Shown one piece after another: positions 26,924-36,752 of a stretch of DNA of 64,000 nt. Made by a program: the position numbers and the translations under genes. The notes beneath the pieces were generated by a model. That model saw only the letters and a program-made list of their open reading frames with translations, searched no databases and was not told the origin of the DNA. The stretch comes from CAIWHR01 sp963713275. GTDB taxonomy: Bacteria; Pseudomonadota; Gammaproteobacteria; Burkholderiales; Casimicrobiaceae. The number at the start of each line of letters is the position of its first letter. The first letter of the stretch is position 1. The stretch lies in NCBI GenBank assembly GCA_963713275.1, contig CAVQLG010000011.1, forward strand, positions 124,001 to 188,000, read 5' to 3'.

Positions 26924-27913
26924 CTAGCGCCGGCTCACCGACGCGGCGATCTGCCGCATCGTGGCCGCAGGCGCCTCGCCGAGCACGGTGATGAGATGGT
27001 CGTCCTGTTGGCGAACGAAGATATGGGTGCCGCCCTGCTGCGTCAACCCGGTCGGGTGCGGTGCGGAGCCGACGTTCTCGATGAACACCGACACGGCAAC
27101 CAAACCGTCGGAGTAGACGAGGTGCGCGACCGGATGCTTCCTGCCGCGCAGCGCACGGTAGCCTTCGACGATCTTCGTGAAACCGGGGGGCACGGCCCCC
27201 ACCGACCACCCCGTGGCGCGCAGCTCGACGTCACCCGGTCCGGCGGCGCGGACGACCCAGTCGGCCGGGGTCGGCGCCCACGAGGGACGCACCTGCTCGC
27301 GATCTATCCGTGCGCCGATCGCAAGATCGGTGAACGCGAACTGCTCGACCACTTCGCCGCGCTCGTCGATGATCCGCGCCTTGAGCAGGAGCCCGCTCGC
27401 CGTGTCGGCCCAGAAGGTGTGCCCGTAGCGCAACCCGTCCTTCGGTTCGAAGACCCACGACTGCGCCTCGATACCGGCCACCCGGCCGGGCTCGGCGCGT
27501 CGGAACTGGTAATGCTCGGCCAGCGCCTTCTGCTGCTGCGCGGACAGCGAGGGAAAGGCGTTGCGAAACGTGCGCGGCTCGATGCGCACGACCTTGGCAT
27601 CGGGGTAATAGCAGCGGACCTCGTCTTGCGAGCGGATCACCTCGCGCGCCGGCCCATCGAGGCTGACGAGCTTCTCGAACTCGGCGCCGTTCTCGAACAG
27701 ATGGACCAGCCGCGAGGTTTCCACCTTGGCGCCATGCTGGTAGACGATGGTGCCGGCGTAGTTCAGCTGGCGCGCCGCCTGCGCGGCACGCGCCAGCCAC
27801 TGCGCGGCATCGCCCGCGAGCACGCCCGGCGAGGCGGCCAGGGCAACCACCGCAACCGCTGCCGCGCGAGCGAGCCGATAGAGCGGCATCCGGACTGCAG
27901 CCTCCAAAGGCAT
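26924..27913 (-). CDS. rseB: Sigma-E regulatory protein RseB (MucB-like)
   Basis: A 329-residue periplasmic protein that senses envelope signals and protects the anti-sigma factor RseA from cleavage. It has a signal peptide (AAAVAVVALAASPGVLAG), an N-terminal LolA-like lipid-binding domain (AAQAARQLNYAGTIVYQHG) and a C-terminal domain ending VLGEAPAATMRQIAASVSRR. I chose ATG 27913 because GGAGG precedes it; ATG 27889 is possible. Lies between rseA and degQ. Confidence 0.88.
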   Translation of the reverse strand: MPLEAAVRMPLYRLARAAAVAVVALAASPGVLAGDAAQWLARAAQAARQLNYAGTIVYQHGAKVETSRLVHLFENGAEFEKLVSLDGPAREVIRSQDEVRCYYPDAKVVRIEPRTFRNAFPSLSAQQQKALAEHYQFRRAEPGRVAGIEAQSWVFEPKDGLRYGHTFWADTASGLLLKARIIDERGEVVEQFAFTDLAIGARIDREQVRPSWAPTPADWVVRAAGPGDVELRATGWSVGAVPPGFTKIVEGYRALRGRKHPVAHLVYSDGLVAVSVFIENVGSAPHPTGLTQQGGTHIFVRQQDDHLITVLGEAPAATMRQIAASVSRR

Positions 27914-28028
27914 CAGTCCTCCGTTCGAGCGGGGGTGCCCGGGCCGGCAGCCGCCCTCGCCTGACGGCGATTCCGGCGGGATCGATCGCCGTCGGAACGG
28001 CCATTCAGGCGCGGTGGACGACCTCGGC

Positions 28029-28529
28029 TCATGGCCGCACCCCGGGCGCCGGCACGACCGCGGTCGCGGGCCGGAAATGCGGTGCAACACCCTGGATCTG
28101 CGTCGTCGGCGACGATTCGCGGTGCGCAAGCAGGTACTCCGCGGCGCCGCTGGGTGCGATCTGCGCGGCACGGACGGCGGCGGCCTCCCGCGCCTTGGCA
28201 AGCGCGGCCGCCTGCGGATCCATCGTGCCGAAGGCCACCCAGCCGACGACCGCAACCGCGGCGACCGTGGCCGCGGCCGCCCAGAGGGCCGACAGCGAGC
28301 GGGCGGGTCGCGGGCGCGGCGAGAGCACCGTCGGCTCGGCGGCGAGCCGTTTCGCGAAGCGCTGCGTGAACCCCGGCGCGAGCTGGGGGTTGCCGCGCAG
28401 CGTGTCACCGATCACGTGGTAGCAACCCCATGCCGCCACGACCTCCGCGCGCCTGAGCTGCGCGCAGACGACATCCACGAACTCGTCGTCGAGCTCGCCA
28501 TCCATGAACCGGGAAATCTCCTCGCCCAT
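28029..28529 (-). CDS. rseA: Anti-sigma-E factor RseA
   Basis: A 166-residue single-pass inner-membrane protein. Its cytoplasmic N-terminus (MGEEISRFMDGELDDEF) is the conserved sigma-E-binding segment; LSALWAAAATVAAVAVVGWVAF (about 90-112) is the membrane helix; the rest is periplasmic. The ATG at 28529 overlaps the rpoE stop in TGATG; a second ATG six bases earlier is also usable. Overlap ensures balanced sigma and anti-sigma production. Confidence 0.9.
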   Translation of the reverse strand: MGEEISRFMDGELDDEFVDVVCAQLRRAEVVAAWGCYHVIGDTLRGNPQLAPGFTQRFAKRLAAEPTVLSPRPRPARSLSALWAAAATVAAVAVVGWVAFGTMDPQAAALAKAREAAAVRAAQIAPSGAAEYLLAHRESSPTTQIQGVAPHFRPATAVVPAPGVRP

Positions 28530-29128
28530 CACCATCTCCGCTTCTCGTCGGTCCCCAGCAACGGCCGCAACTCCGTTGCGATCGCTTCCCGCGCCCGGAA
28601 GATCCGGGAGCGCACCGTGCCAATCGGGCAGTTCATCACGTTGGCTATCTCTTCGTAGCTCAGGCCCTCGATCTCGCGCAGCGTGATCGCCGTGCGCAGA
28701 TCGTCGGGCAACGCATCCATCGCCTTGTTCACGACGCCCGCAATCTCCTTGCCTTCGTACTCGGACTCCGGCGTGCTGGTATCGCGCAACTGCTCGGCGT
28801 CCTCGAAGTTCTCGGCGTCTTCGATATCGACGCCGGTCGACGTCGGTGCGCGGCGCCCCGTCGCCACCAGGTAGTTCTTCGCGGTGTTGATGGCGATTCG
28901 GTACAGCCACGTATAGAAGGCGCTGTCGCCCCGAAACGTCGGCAATGCGCGATACGCCTTGATGAACGCCTCCTGCGCCACGTCGTCAACCTCGGCCGGA
29001 TCGCGCACGAAACGCGACAGCAGCCGCCCCAGCTTGCGCTGGTACTTGATGACCAGAAGCTCGAACGCACGCTTGTCACCCTCTTGCGCGCGCAGGACGA
29101 GTTGCTGGTCGACCTCGCGATCACCCAT
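28529..29128 (-). CDS. rpoE: RNA polymerase sigma factor RpoE (AlgU-like)
   Basis: A 199-residue ECF sigma factor for envelope stress. Region 2 is DVAQEAFIKAYRALPTFRGDSAFYTWLYRIAINTAKNYL; region 4 is LREIEGLSYEEIANVMNCPIGTVRSRIFRARE. The linker contains an acidic DIEDAENFEDAEQ. It starts the rpoE-rseA-rseB-degQ run and is preceded by a promoter of its own recognition type (29270-29297), implying autoregulation. Confidence 0.95.
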   Translation of the reverse strand: MGDREVDQQLVLRAQEGDKRAFELLVIKYQRKLGRLLSRFVRDPAEVDDVAQEAFIKAYRALPTFRGDSAFYTWLYRIAINTAKNYLVATGRRAPTSTGVDIEDAENFEDAEQLRDTSTPESEYEGKEIAGVVNKAMDALPDDLRTAITLREIEGLSYEEIANVMNCPIGTVRSRIFRAREAIATELRPLLGTDEKRRW

Positions 29129-29269
29129 CTAAGGGTCTTCCCTGGTGTGCATTCGTTGTTCTTCCTGCCGAACGGCAAGAGCGATGCTTCGCCACCGCCA
29201 AGGCCCCGGGAAGTCTCGTGTCCCCGCTTCCCGGGCCCCTGCGCGACGGTGGGGCGGCCGCTTCCACCG

Positions 29270-29297
29270 ACAGACCACTCATCGAGCCTTAAGTTCA
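29270..29297 (-). promoter_or_regulatory. Predicted sigma-E promoter of the rpoE operon
   Basis: On the minus strand TGAACTT (29297-29291) and TCTGT (29274-29270) are separated by 16 bases, close to the known sigma-E consensus GGAACTT-N16-TCTGA. It points at rpoE with a leader of about 135 nt. Autoregulation of rpoE is established in other Proteobacteria. Confidence 0.6.
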
Positions 29298-29468
29298 CGC
29301 CCGCCGCTGCCGCGCTCGCCGTGCGCCACGGCGGCCGCGACTACTGCGGCTGACTTGTCCAGGACAACGCGCCTCCGAACCGCCGAGGACGGGGTCCGCG
29401 CCGCGGCCCCGGCCCCGGCCGAGCCCCGCTGCGGCAACGCCCGCGAAACGCGCGAGGGCCCGCGATGC

Positions 29469-29503
29469 AAAAAAAAAGCGACAGGATGTCGCCATCCTGC
29501 CGC
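29469..29503 (-). terminator. Strong intrinsic terminator of the sdh-to-prpE gene run
   Basis: On the minus strand GCGGCAGGATG-GCGA-CATCCTGTCGC forms an 11-bp stem with one mismatch, followed directly by nine T residues, 50 bp after the propionyl-CoA synthetase stop. Confidence 0.9.
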
Positions 29504-29553
29504 TCTCCCCTCCTCCTAGCAACGGGGATGATGCGCTTCTTTCGCGCCGGTGA

Positions 29554-31452
29554 CTACCGGCCCGCGAGCGCGTTCCTGATCTGTTCGAGCGCGGCGGGAT
29601 CCTCGATCGTGGTGAGGTCCCCGGGGTCGCGGCCTTCGGCGAGCGCCTGGATCGACCGCCGCAGGAGCTTGCCGGAGCGGGTCTTCGGAAGCACGGTGAC
29701 GAAATGCACCGCCCCGGGACGGGCGATCGCGCCCAGCTCGCGATCGACGGTGTCCATCACTTCCTTGCGCATCGCGGCCACGCCTTCTGGCGTCGCCACC
29801 TTGGTCGGGTCCTTGACGACGGCGAAGGCGACCGGGATCTGGCCCTTGAGCTGGTCGGCGACGCCGACGACCGCGACCTCCGCGATGCCCGAGTGCGCCT
29901 GGACGGCCTCCTCGATCTCGCGCGTGCCCAGGCGATGCCCCGCAACGTTGATCACGTCGTCGGTGCGGCCGAGCACGAAGTAGTAGCCGTCCGCGTCGCA
30001 AGTCGCCCAGTCGAAGGTCGAGTAGACCATCCGGCTGCGGAAGGTCGAGAAGTACGTACGCGCGAAGCGGTCGTCGTCGCCCCAGATCGTCGACATGCAG
30101 CCGGGCGGCAGCGGAGGCACGACGGTCAGCACCCCCTTCTCCCCGCGGGCGACGGGTTCGGCCGTGACCTCGGACAGGAGCTGCACGTCGTAGCCGTAGA
30201 CGGGAAACGAAGGGCTGCCGAACTTGCGGGCGGTCTCCTCGACGCCGAGCTGCGCCGACAGGATGGGCCACCCGGTCTCGGTCTGCCAGTAGTTGTCGAT
30301 GATCGCCACCCCCAGCGAGTCGGACGCCCAGCGCGCCGTCGGCTCGTCGAGCGGCTCGCCGGCGAGAAACACGTACTTCAGCGTCGACAGGTCGTGCGCC
30401 TTCATATACGCCGGATCCTGCTTCTTCAGCACGCGGATCGCGGTGGGCGAGCTGAACATCGTCTTGACCTTGTAGTCGGCGACGATCTTCCACCAGATCC
30501 CCGGATCCGGGCGAATCGGCAGCCCCTCGTACATGATCGTCGTCGTGCCGTTGAGCAACGGCCCGTAGACGATGTACGAGTGCCCGACGACCCAGCCGAT
30601 GTCGCTGGTCGTGAACATGGTGTCGCCCGGCTCGAGGCAATAGATGTTGCGCATCGACGCCGCCAGCGCGACGGCGTAGCCTCCGGTGTCGCGTTGCACG
30701 CCCTTGGGCTTGCCGGTCGTCCCGGACGTGTAGAGGATGTACGAGGGCTCCGAGGACTCCAGCCACGCGCAGGGCACGTCGGCGTCGAGGTGCTGCGCGC
30801 GCAGCGCGGCATAGTCGAGGTCGCGCCCGGAAACGACCGCCATCGCCGGGTCGAGCCCGCGATTGACGATGATCACCTTCGCCGGCGGGTGCTGCGACAG
30901 GCGAATCGCCTCGTCGACCAGGTGCTTGTAGGGCACCGGCTTGCCACCGCGCATCCCGGCGTCGGAAGTGACCATGACCCTGGGCTTGGCGTCGTCGATA
31001 CGCGTCGCGAGGCTCGCCGCGGCGAAGCCGCCGAACACCACCGAGTGGATCGCCCCGATCCGGGCGCAGGCGAGCATCGCGAACGCCGCCTCGGGGATCA
31101 TCGGCATGTAGACGAGGACGCGATCGCCGCGGCCGACGCCTTGCGCCTGCAGCGCCGCGGCGAAGCGGTTGACCTCCCGGTGCAACTCGCGGAACGTGTA
31201 CGCGCCGGTCTGCTCGGCCTCGGTGGAGATGTAGATCAGCGCCTTGGCATCGGCGCGCGAGGCCAGGTGCCGGTCCACCGCGTTGTGGCAGAGGTTGGTG
31301 CGACCGCCCACGAACCACTTCGCGAACGGCGGCTTGGAGTAATCCAGAACCTCGGTGAACGGCGTCTGCCAATCGATAAGCGCCGCCTGCTCGCGCCAGA
31401 ACGCGTCGCGGTCGGCAAGCGAGCGGTGGTGGAATTCTTTGTACGTGGGCAT
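29554..31452 (-). CDS. prpE: Propionyl-CoA synthetase
   Basis: A 632-residue adenylate-forming acyl-CoA synthetase. The N-terminus (MPTYKEFHHRSLADRDAFW...YSKPPFAKWFVGGRTNLCHNAVDRHL) is the PrpE pattern, distinct from acetyl-CoA synthetase. P-loop YTSGTTGKPKG is near residue 240; the acetylatable Lys is in LPKTRSGKLLRR near the C-terminus. ATG 31452 has AGGAGGAG upstream. It makes propionyl-CoA from propionate and is last in a run after acrylyl-CoA reductase, a natural pairing; prpC and prpD lie across the TCA block. Acetate or acrylate could be side substrates. Confidence 0.9.
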   Translation of the reverse strand: MPTYKEFHHRSLADRDAFWREQAALIDWQTPFTEVLDYSKPPFAKWFVGGRTNLCHNAVDRHLASRADAKALIYISTEAEQTGAYTFRELHREVNRFAAALQAQGVGRGDRVLVYMPMIPEAAFAMLACARIGAIHSVVFGGFAAASLATRIDDAKPRVMVTSDAGMRGGKPVPYKHLVDEAIRLSQHPPAKVIIVNRGLDPAMAVVSGRDLDYAALRAQHLDADVPCAWLESSEPSYILYTSGTTGKPKGVQRDTGGYAVALAASMRNIYCLEPGDTMFTTSDIGWVVGHSYIVYGPLLNGTTTIMYEGLPIRPDPGIWWKIVADYKVKTMFSSPTAIRVLKKQDPAYMKAHDLSTLKYVFLAGEPLDEPTARWASDSLGVAIIDNYWQTETGWPILSAQLGVEETARKFGSPSFPVYGYDVQLLSEVTAEPVARGEKGVLTVVPPLPPGCMSTIWGDDDRFARTYFSTFRSRMVYSTFDWATCDADGYYFVLGRTDDVINVAGHRLGTREIEEAVQAHSGIAEVAVVGVADQLKGQIPVAFAVVKDPTKVATPEGVAAMRKEVMDTVDRELGAIARPGAVHFVTVLPKTRSGKLLRRSIQALAEGRDPGDLTTIEDPAALEQIRNALAGR

Positions 31453-31660
31453 CGGACTCCTCCTGGTGACGGCCCAAGCCGGCAAACCCCGGCCCCGCGG
31501 CCGCGCTATCTTATAGAAGACGCGGGCGCCGCGAAAGAGGGAGGGAGGGGCGAATACCGGGCCGCGCAGCGCGAACGTGCGCCAGTGAGCCCGGGCTCGT
31601 GATCCCGTCGTCCGCGCGCTCGCGCCCGGCTCGCCGCGACGACCTGCCCCCGGCGGTCCG

Positions 31661-32665
31661 CTAGGGATGCGTGTCGGCGCCGACGCGCACGACGGTGCGG
31701 CCGCGGACCATGCCCTTGAGGTACGCGTCGAAATGCGTCGGCAGCTCGTCGAAGTCGATGGTTCGCACCTGGTCGTGGACTCGGTCCGGGCGCCATTCGA
31801 CGGCGAGCTTGTTCCAGATCTTCTGCCGCGTCGCCATCGGGCAGTTGACGCTGTCGGCGCCGAGCAGGTGGACGCCGCGCAGGATGAACGGCAGCACCGT
31901 CGTCTCGAGCTTCGAGTCGGCGGCGAGCCCGACGGCAGCGGCGGCGCCCCCGACCTTCATCGTTGACAGCAGCCACGAGAGCATGTCGCCGCCGAGGTTG
32001 TCGACCGCGCCGGCCCACATCGCCTTGCCGAGCGGACGGATGTTCGCGAAGTCGATCGACTGGCGCAAGAGCACGTCGCTGGCACCGATGCCCTTGAGAT
32101 AGTCGGCCTCGTCGTCCTTGCCGGTGATGGCGACGACCTCGTAGCCGATCTTGGCCAGGATCTCGACGGCGACCGAGCCGACGCCGCCGGTGGCCCCGGT
32201 CACGGCAACCGGCCCGCTGCCTGGCGCGAGGCCGTTATGCTCCATCAGCATGACCGCCTGCGCGGCGGTAAAGCCCGCGGTCCCCAGCGCCATCGCGTCG
32301 AACGCGGTCATGCTCTCGGGCCGGCGCACGATCCAGTCGCCGGGGACGCGAACGTACTCGCTGTAGCCGCCGTCGTGCGCGACGCCCATGTCGTAAGCGT
32401 GGACGATCACCTTGTCGCCGTGGCGCCACCGCGGATCGCCGCTCTTCTCCACGGTGCCGGCCATGTCGATCCCGGCGTTGGTCGGATACTTGCGCATGAT
32501 GCGGCCGGTGCCGTTGTGCGACAGCGCATCCTTGTAGTTGATCGTCGAATACTTGGTCTTGACGACGACATCCCCCCGGTCGAGCTCGTCGAGCGTCATC
32601 TCCACGAACCGGCTCGACACGACCTTGTTGTCCTCGAACGTCCGGTAGGCCTTGAACTTGTGCAT
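31661..32665 (-). CDS. acuI: Acrylyl-CoA reductase family protein (AcuI/YhdH, MDR superfamily)
   Basis: A 334-residue zinc-independent medium-chain dehydrogenase. The N-terminus (FKAYRTFEDNKVVSSRFVEM) and YSTINYKDALSHNGTGRI, the NADP-binding TGATGGVGSVAVEIL, and GADSVNCPMATRQKIWNKLA are typical of AcuI/YhdH. It reduces toxic acrylyl-CoA to propionyl-CoA. GGAGG precedes the ATG. Its position just before prpE supports a propionyl-CoA-related role. Confidence 0.88.
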   Translation of the reverse strand: MHKFKAYRTFEDNKVVSSRFVEMTLDELDRGDVVVKTKYSTINYKDALSHNGTGRIMRKYPTNAGIDMAGTVEKSGDPRWRHGDKVIVHAYDMGVAHDGGYSEYVRVPGDWIVRRPESMTAFDAMALGTAGFTAAQAVMLMEHNGLAPGSGPVAVTGATGGVGSVAVEILAKIGYEVVAITGKDDEADYLKGIGASDVLLRQSIDFANIRPLGKAMWAGAVDNLGGDMLSWLLSTMKVGGAAAAVGLAADSKLETTVLPFILRGVHLLGADSVNCPMATRQKIWNKLAVEWRPDRVHDQVRTIDFDELPTHFDAYLKGMVRGRTVVRVGADTHP

Positions 32666-32704
32666 GGGCGGGTGCCTCCTTGGGCGGCTTGCGGGTTGAA
32701 CCGG

Positions 32705-33880
32705 TCAGGCGGGCTGGCGTGCGAGGGCCGATGCGGGCTCGGCGGCCGCCACGTGCGGCTGGGCCATGTACTCGCGGGACCGCATCTCGGCCAGCCGGCT
32801 TGCGGTGCGCGGGAATTCCCGGCTGTTGGGCCCCTCGGTGTAGAGCTCCTCGGCGGGAACGGCCGCGGAAACGATGAGCTTCACGCGGTGATCGTAGAGG
32901 ATGTCGACGAGCCAGGTGAAGCGCCGCGCGCGGTCGCCCATCTCGGCGGTCAGGCGCGGGATGCCGGAGACAAACACCACGCTGAACTGGCGTGCGAGCT
33001 CGAGGTAGTCGCGCTGCGAGCGCGGGCCGTCGCACAGCGCCGGGAACTCGAACCAGACCGCACTGCCGGCGCGGTGCCGCGCCGTCAGCGCGCGGCCCTC
33101 GATCAGAAGCCGCGGCGACTCGTCGGGACCGGAACGCATCCGTTCGAACGCCATCGCGAGCACGGCGTCGGCCTCGCGATCTGCGGGCGTCACGTACGCC
33201 TTCACCTGCGCCAGCGTGCGCAGCCGGTAGTCGGTGCCGGCCTCGACCTCGAGCACGTCGAGTTCGCGTTCGATGAGGCGGATCGTCGGCACGAAGTTCT
33301 GCCGCTGCAGCCCGTGCGGATAGAGCTCATTGGGACGATAGTTCGACGTCAGCACGAACACGACCCCCTGCGCGAAGAGCGCCGACAGCAGGCGGCCCAG
33401 GATCATCGCATCGGCGATGTCGGAGACGTGGAACTCGTCGAAGCACACCAGCCGCCACTTGCGCGCGACCCGCGCGGCGACCGTCGCTAGCGGATCGGCC
33501 TCGCGCTTGAGCGTCGTCAGCTCATCGTGGATGTCGCGCATGAACGCATGGAAATGGACGCGCGTCTTCCGCCGGATCGGCACCGTCGCGAAGAAAGCGT
33601 CCATCAGCAGGCTCTTGCCCCGGCCGACGCCGCCCCAGAGGTAGAGCCCGCGCGGCGGCGTGGGTCGCGCGAAAATGCGTTTGATCCGCGACTGACGGGC
33701 AACGCGGAACGCGCCGAGCTCGGACGACAGACGCTCAAGCCGCGCGAGCGCCGCGGTCTGCGCGGAGTCGAGCGCGATGCCTCGTCCGGCGAGCAGCGCC
33801 GCCATCGCCCCCGACGCTGCCGCTGGCGGCACGACCGCTGCAGCCTTGCGGCGCTTCGCCGCGGTCAGCCGCGAAGGCAA
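32705..33880 (-). CDS. zapE: Cell division protein ZapE (AFG1-like ATPase)
   Basis: A 391-residue P-loop ATPase associated with the Z ring in E. coli. Walker A is GGVGRGKSLLMD, Walker B LVCFDEFHVSDIADAMIL, followed by VVFVLTSNYRPNELYPHGLQR and the C-terminal FTWLVDILYDHRVKLIVSA. The start is uncertain: ATG 33805 (MAALLAGRGIALD) would remove a basic, Ala-rich extension. Genes of this family commonly follow lpd in betaproteobacteria. Confidence 0.9.
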   Translation of the reverse strand: MPSRLTAAKRRKAAAVVPPAAASGAMAALLAGRGIALDSAQTAALARLERLSSELGAFRVARQSRIKRIFARPTPPRGLYLWGGVGRGKSLLMDAFFATVPIRRKTRVHFHAFMRDIHDELTTLKREADPLATVAARVARKWRLVCFDEFHVSDIADAMILGRLLSALFAQGVVFVLTSNYRPNELYPHGLQRQNFVPTIRLIERELDVLEVEAGTDYRLRTLAQVKAYVTPADREADAVLAMAFERMRSGPDESPRLLIEGRALTARHRAGSAVWFEFPALCDGPRSQRDYLELARQFSVVFVSGIPRLTAEMGDRARRFTWLVDILYDHRVKLIVSAAVPAEELYTEGPNSREFPRTASRLAEMRSREYMAQPHVAAAEPASALARQPA

Positions 33881-34014
33881 CGCCGGGCTCCCGGAGGCGA
33901 AACACCCACCGGCACGAACCTCAGTGCAGCGCGGGAATACACGGTTGGGATGATACCGGCAAGCTGCCCCGGGTTGCCAGCGACTGCGCTACGCCGGGGC
34001 GGTTCACGTCGCAC

Positions 34015-35445
34015 TCAGATGTTGAGCGCGCGCCGGTCGACGGCGAGCGCGGCCTCGCGGGTCACCTCGGACAGCGACGGATGGGCGTGGCAGATGCGCG
34101 CCAGGTCTTCGCTCGCGGCGCCGAACTCCATCGCGACGACACCCTCGGCGATCAGCTCCGAGGCGCTAGGGCCGATCACGTGCACGCCGAGAATCCGGTC
34201 CGTGACCGCGTCGGCAAGAATCTTGACGAATCCCGTGGTGTCGCCGAGTGCGCGCGCGCGACCGTTCGCTGCGAACGGGAAGCTGCCCGCTCGGTAGGCG
34301 ACCCCGTCGGCCTTCAACTGCTGTTCGGTCCTGCCGACCCATGCGATCTCGGGGGAGGTGTAGATCACCCAGGGTATGGTGTTGAAGTCGACGTGGCCGT
34401 GCTGCCCGGCGATGCGCTCGGCGACCGCCACCCCCTCCTCCTCCGCCTTGTGGGCGAGCATCGGCCCGCGCACGACGTCCCCCACCGCCCAGACCTGCGG
34501 CAGGTTGGTGCGGCACTCGTCGTCGACGTCGACGAAGCCGCGCGAATCGAGCTTGAGGCCTACCGCCTCGCCGTTGAGCCCTGCCGTGTGCGGCGCCCGC
34601 CCGACGGACACGATCAGCCGGTCGAAGGCCGCCGACTGCGACTTGCCCGCCGCGTCCGTCCACGCCACCGCGACGTCCTTCGATCCGGGCTTGACCGCGG
34701 TGATGTTCACCCCGGTGTGGATGGCGAGGCCCTGCCGGGCGAACACCTTGCCGGCCTCCCTCGCCACCGCCTCGTCGGCGGCGCCGAGCAGCGTCGGCAG
34801 CGCCTCCAGCACCGTCACGTCGGCGCCGAGCCGGCGCCAGACGCTGCCCAGCTCGAGGCCGATGACGCCTGCGCCGACCACGCCCAGGCGCTTCGGCACC
34901 GCGGACAGCGACAGCGCGCCGGCGTTGTCGAGCACGCGCTGGTTGTCGATGGGGACGCCAGGCAGCGCGCGCGGCTTGGATCCGGTGGCGACGATCACGT
35001 GCCTGGCGATGAGCTCGGCCGCGGCCGCGCCTTCGACCTTGACCGACCAACCGGAACTCGCGCCGCCTCCGGCGAACGATCCGCGCCCGTGGAAGAACGT
35101 CACCTTGTTCTTCTTGAACAGGAACAGGATGCCGTCGTTGTTCTGGGCGACGACCCGGTCCTTGCGTGCGAGCATCCGCGCTACGTCGATCGCGAGCCCC
35201 TTGACGTCGATGCCGTGGTCGGCGAACGCGTGCCCCGCGTGATCGAAATGCTCCGACGACTGCAGCAGCGCCTTCGACGGGATGCAGCCCACGTTGGTGC
35301 AGGTGCCCCCCGGCGCGGGCCGACCGTCGGGGCGCGTCCAGTCGTCGACGCACGCGACCGTCAGGCCGAGCTGCGCCGCGCGAATGGCGGCGATGTACCC
35401 GCCGGGACCGCCGCCGATGACGACGACGTCGAATTGATCCGCCAT
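34015..35445 (-). CDS. lpdA: Dihydrolipoyl dehydrogenase (E3)
   Basis: A 476-residue FAD enzyme reoxidising dihydrolipoamide of the 2-oxoglutarate dehydrogenase complex. FAD motif VVVIGGGPGGYIAA, redox disulfide GGTCTNVGCIPSK, NAD motif LGVVGAGVIGLELGSVW, and the C-terminal active-site ICHAHPSLSE are present. ATG 35445 has AGGAG upstream. It follows odhB by 49 bp. Confidence 0.94.
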   Translation of the reverse strand: MADQFDVVVIGGGPGGYIAAIRAAQLGLTVACVDDWTRPDGRPAPGGTCTNVGCIPSKALLQSSEHFDHAGHAFADHGIDVKGLAIDVARMLARKDRVVAQNNDGILFLFKKNKVTFFHGRGSFAGGGASSGWSVKVEGAAAAELIARHVIVATGSKPRALPGVPIDNQRVLDNAGALSLSAVPKRLGVVGAGVIGLELGSVWRRLGADVTVLEALPTLLGAADEAVAREAGKVFARQGLAIHTGVNITAVKPGSKDVAVAWTDAAGKSQSAAFDRLIVSVGRAPHTAGLNGEAVGLKLDSRGFVDVDDECRTNLPQVWAVGDVVRGPMLAHKAEEEGVAVAERIAGQHGHVDFNTIPWVIYTSPEIAWVGRTEQQLKADGVAYRAGSFPFAANGRARALGDTTGFVKILADAVTDRILGVHVIGPSASELIAEGVVAMEFGAASEDLARICHAHPSLSEVTREAALAVDRRALNI

Positions 35446-35494
35446 GACCCTGCTCCTTATGTCGTCGCCCTCAGCCTGCAGCACGTCTCGCCGC

Positions 35495-36737
35495 TCACAG
35501 TTCCAGCAGCAGCCGCGCCGGGTCCTCGAGCGCCTCCTTGATCGCGACCAGCGACAGCACGGCCTCGCGACCGTCGATGATGCGGTGGTCGTAGGACTGC
35601 GCGAGGTAGTTGATCGGGCGCACGACGACGTGCCCGTTCTCGACCACCGCCCGCTCCTTCGTCGCGTGCACGCCGAGGATCGCCGACTGCGGCGGATTGA
35701 TGATCGGCGTCGACAGCATCGAGCCGAACACGCCGCCGTTGCTGATCGTGTACGTGCCGCCGGTCAGCTCCTCGACGGTGAGCTTCCCCTCGCCGGCGCG
35801 CTTGCCGAAGTCGGCGATCTTCGCCTCGATCTCCGCGATCGAGAGCTGGTCGGCGTCACGGATGATCGGGACGACCAGGCCGCGCGGGCTGCCCACCGCG
35901 ATGCCGACGTCGAAGTAGCCGTGGTAGACGATGTCGGCGCCGTCGATCGACGCGTTGACCGCCGGGAACTTCTTGAGCGCGTGCACTGCCGCCTTGACGA
36001 AGAAACCCATGAATCCCAGCTTGACGCCGTGCTCCTTCTCGAAGCGATCCTTGTAGCGGTTGCGCAGGTCGATGACCGGCTGCATGTTGACTTCGTTGAA
36101 CGTCGTCAGGATCGCCGCGGTCGACTGCGACTGCACCAGGCGCTCGGCCACGCGCTGGCGCAGCCGCGACATCGGCACCCGCTGCTCGGGCCGGTTGCCG
36201 AGGCCGGCCGGCAGCGCGACCGCCGGCAGTGGAGCCGCCGGGCCGGCCGCTGCACTCGAAGCAGGCACGGTCGCGGCGGGTTTCGCCGCGGCGGCGGTGA
36301 GAACGTCGCCCTTGGTGACCCGGCCGCCGCGGCCGCTGCCTTCCACGCTTCCGGGCATCATCCCCTGCTCGGCCATCATCTTGCGCGCCGCCGGCAGCGC
36401 GGGCGCCGCGACCGCGACGGCGGGCTGCGGCTGCGGCTGCGGCTGGAGCCGGCGCTGCCGCGGACGCCTTCGGCGTCGCGGCGGCCACCGTCGCCTGGGC
36501 CTCGGTGTCGATCACCGCGATCACGTCCAGGCTGTGCACGGTCGCGCCGTTCGCTGCGAGGACGTCGACCAGCACGCCCGAATCCGGCGCCGGGAGCTCG
36601 AGCACGACCTTGTCGGTCTCGACGTCGATCAGGTTCTCGTCGCGGCGGACCGCTTCGCCCGGCTTCTTGTGCCAGCTCACGAGCGTGGCTTCGGCCACCG
36701 ACTCCGGCAGCTGGGGGACTCTGACTTCGATGCGCAT
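35495..36737 (-). CDS. odhB: Dihydrolipoyllysine succinyltransferase, E2 of 2-oxoglutarate dehydrogenase (frameshifted in this sequence)
   Basis: Two frames together give one E2. From ATG 36737 the lipoyl domain reads IEVRVPQLPESVAEATLVSW with the lipoyl Lys in DVETDKVVLE. An Ala/Pro linker follows, and within the imperfect CTGCGG repeat at about 36421-36447 the frame must change by one base. The second frame continues with the E3-binding segment (ARKMMAEQGMMPGSVEGSG), the MSRLRQRVAERLVQSQ start of the catalytic core, and the active site YDHRIIDGREAV. Both halves are intact and the neighbours odhA and lpdA are intact, so an indel error in the repeat is the likeliest cause. Confidence 0.88.
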
Positions 36738-36752
36738 GCTGGTGCCCTCCTG

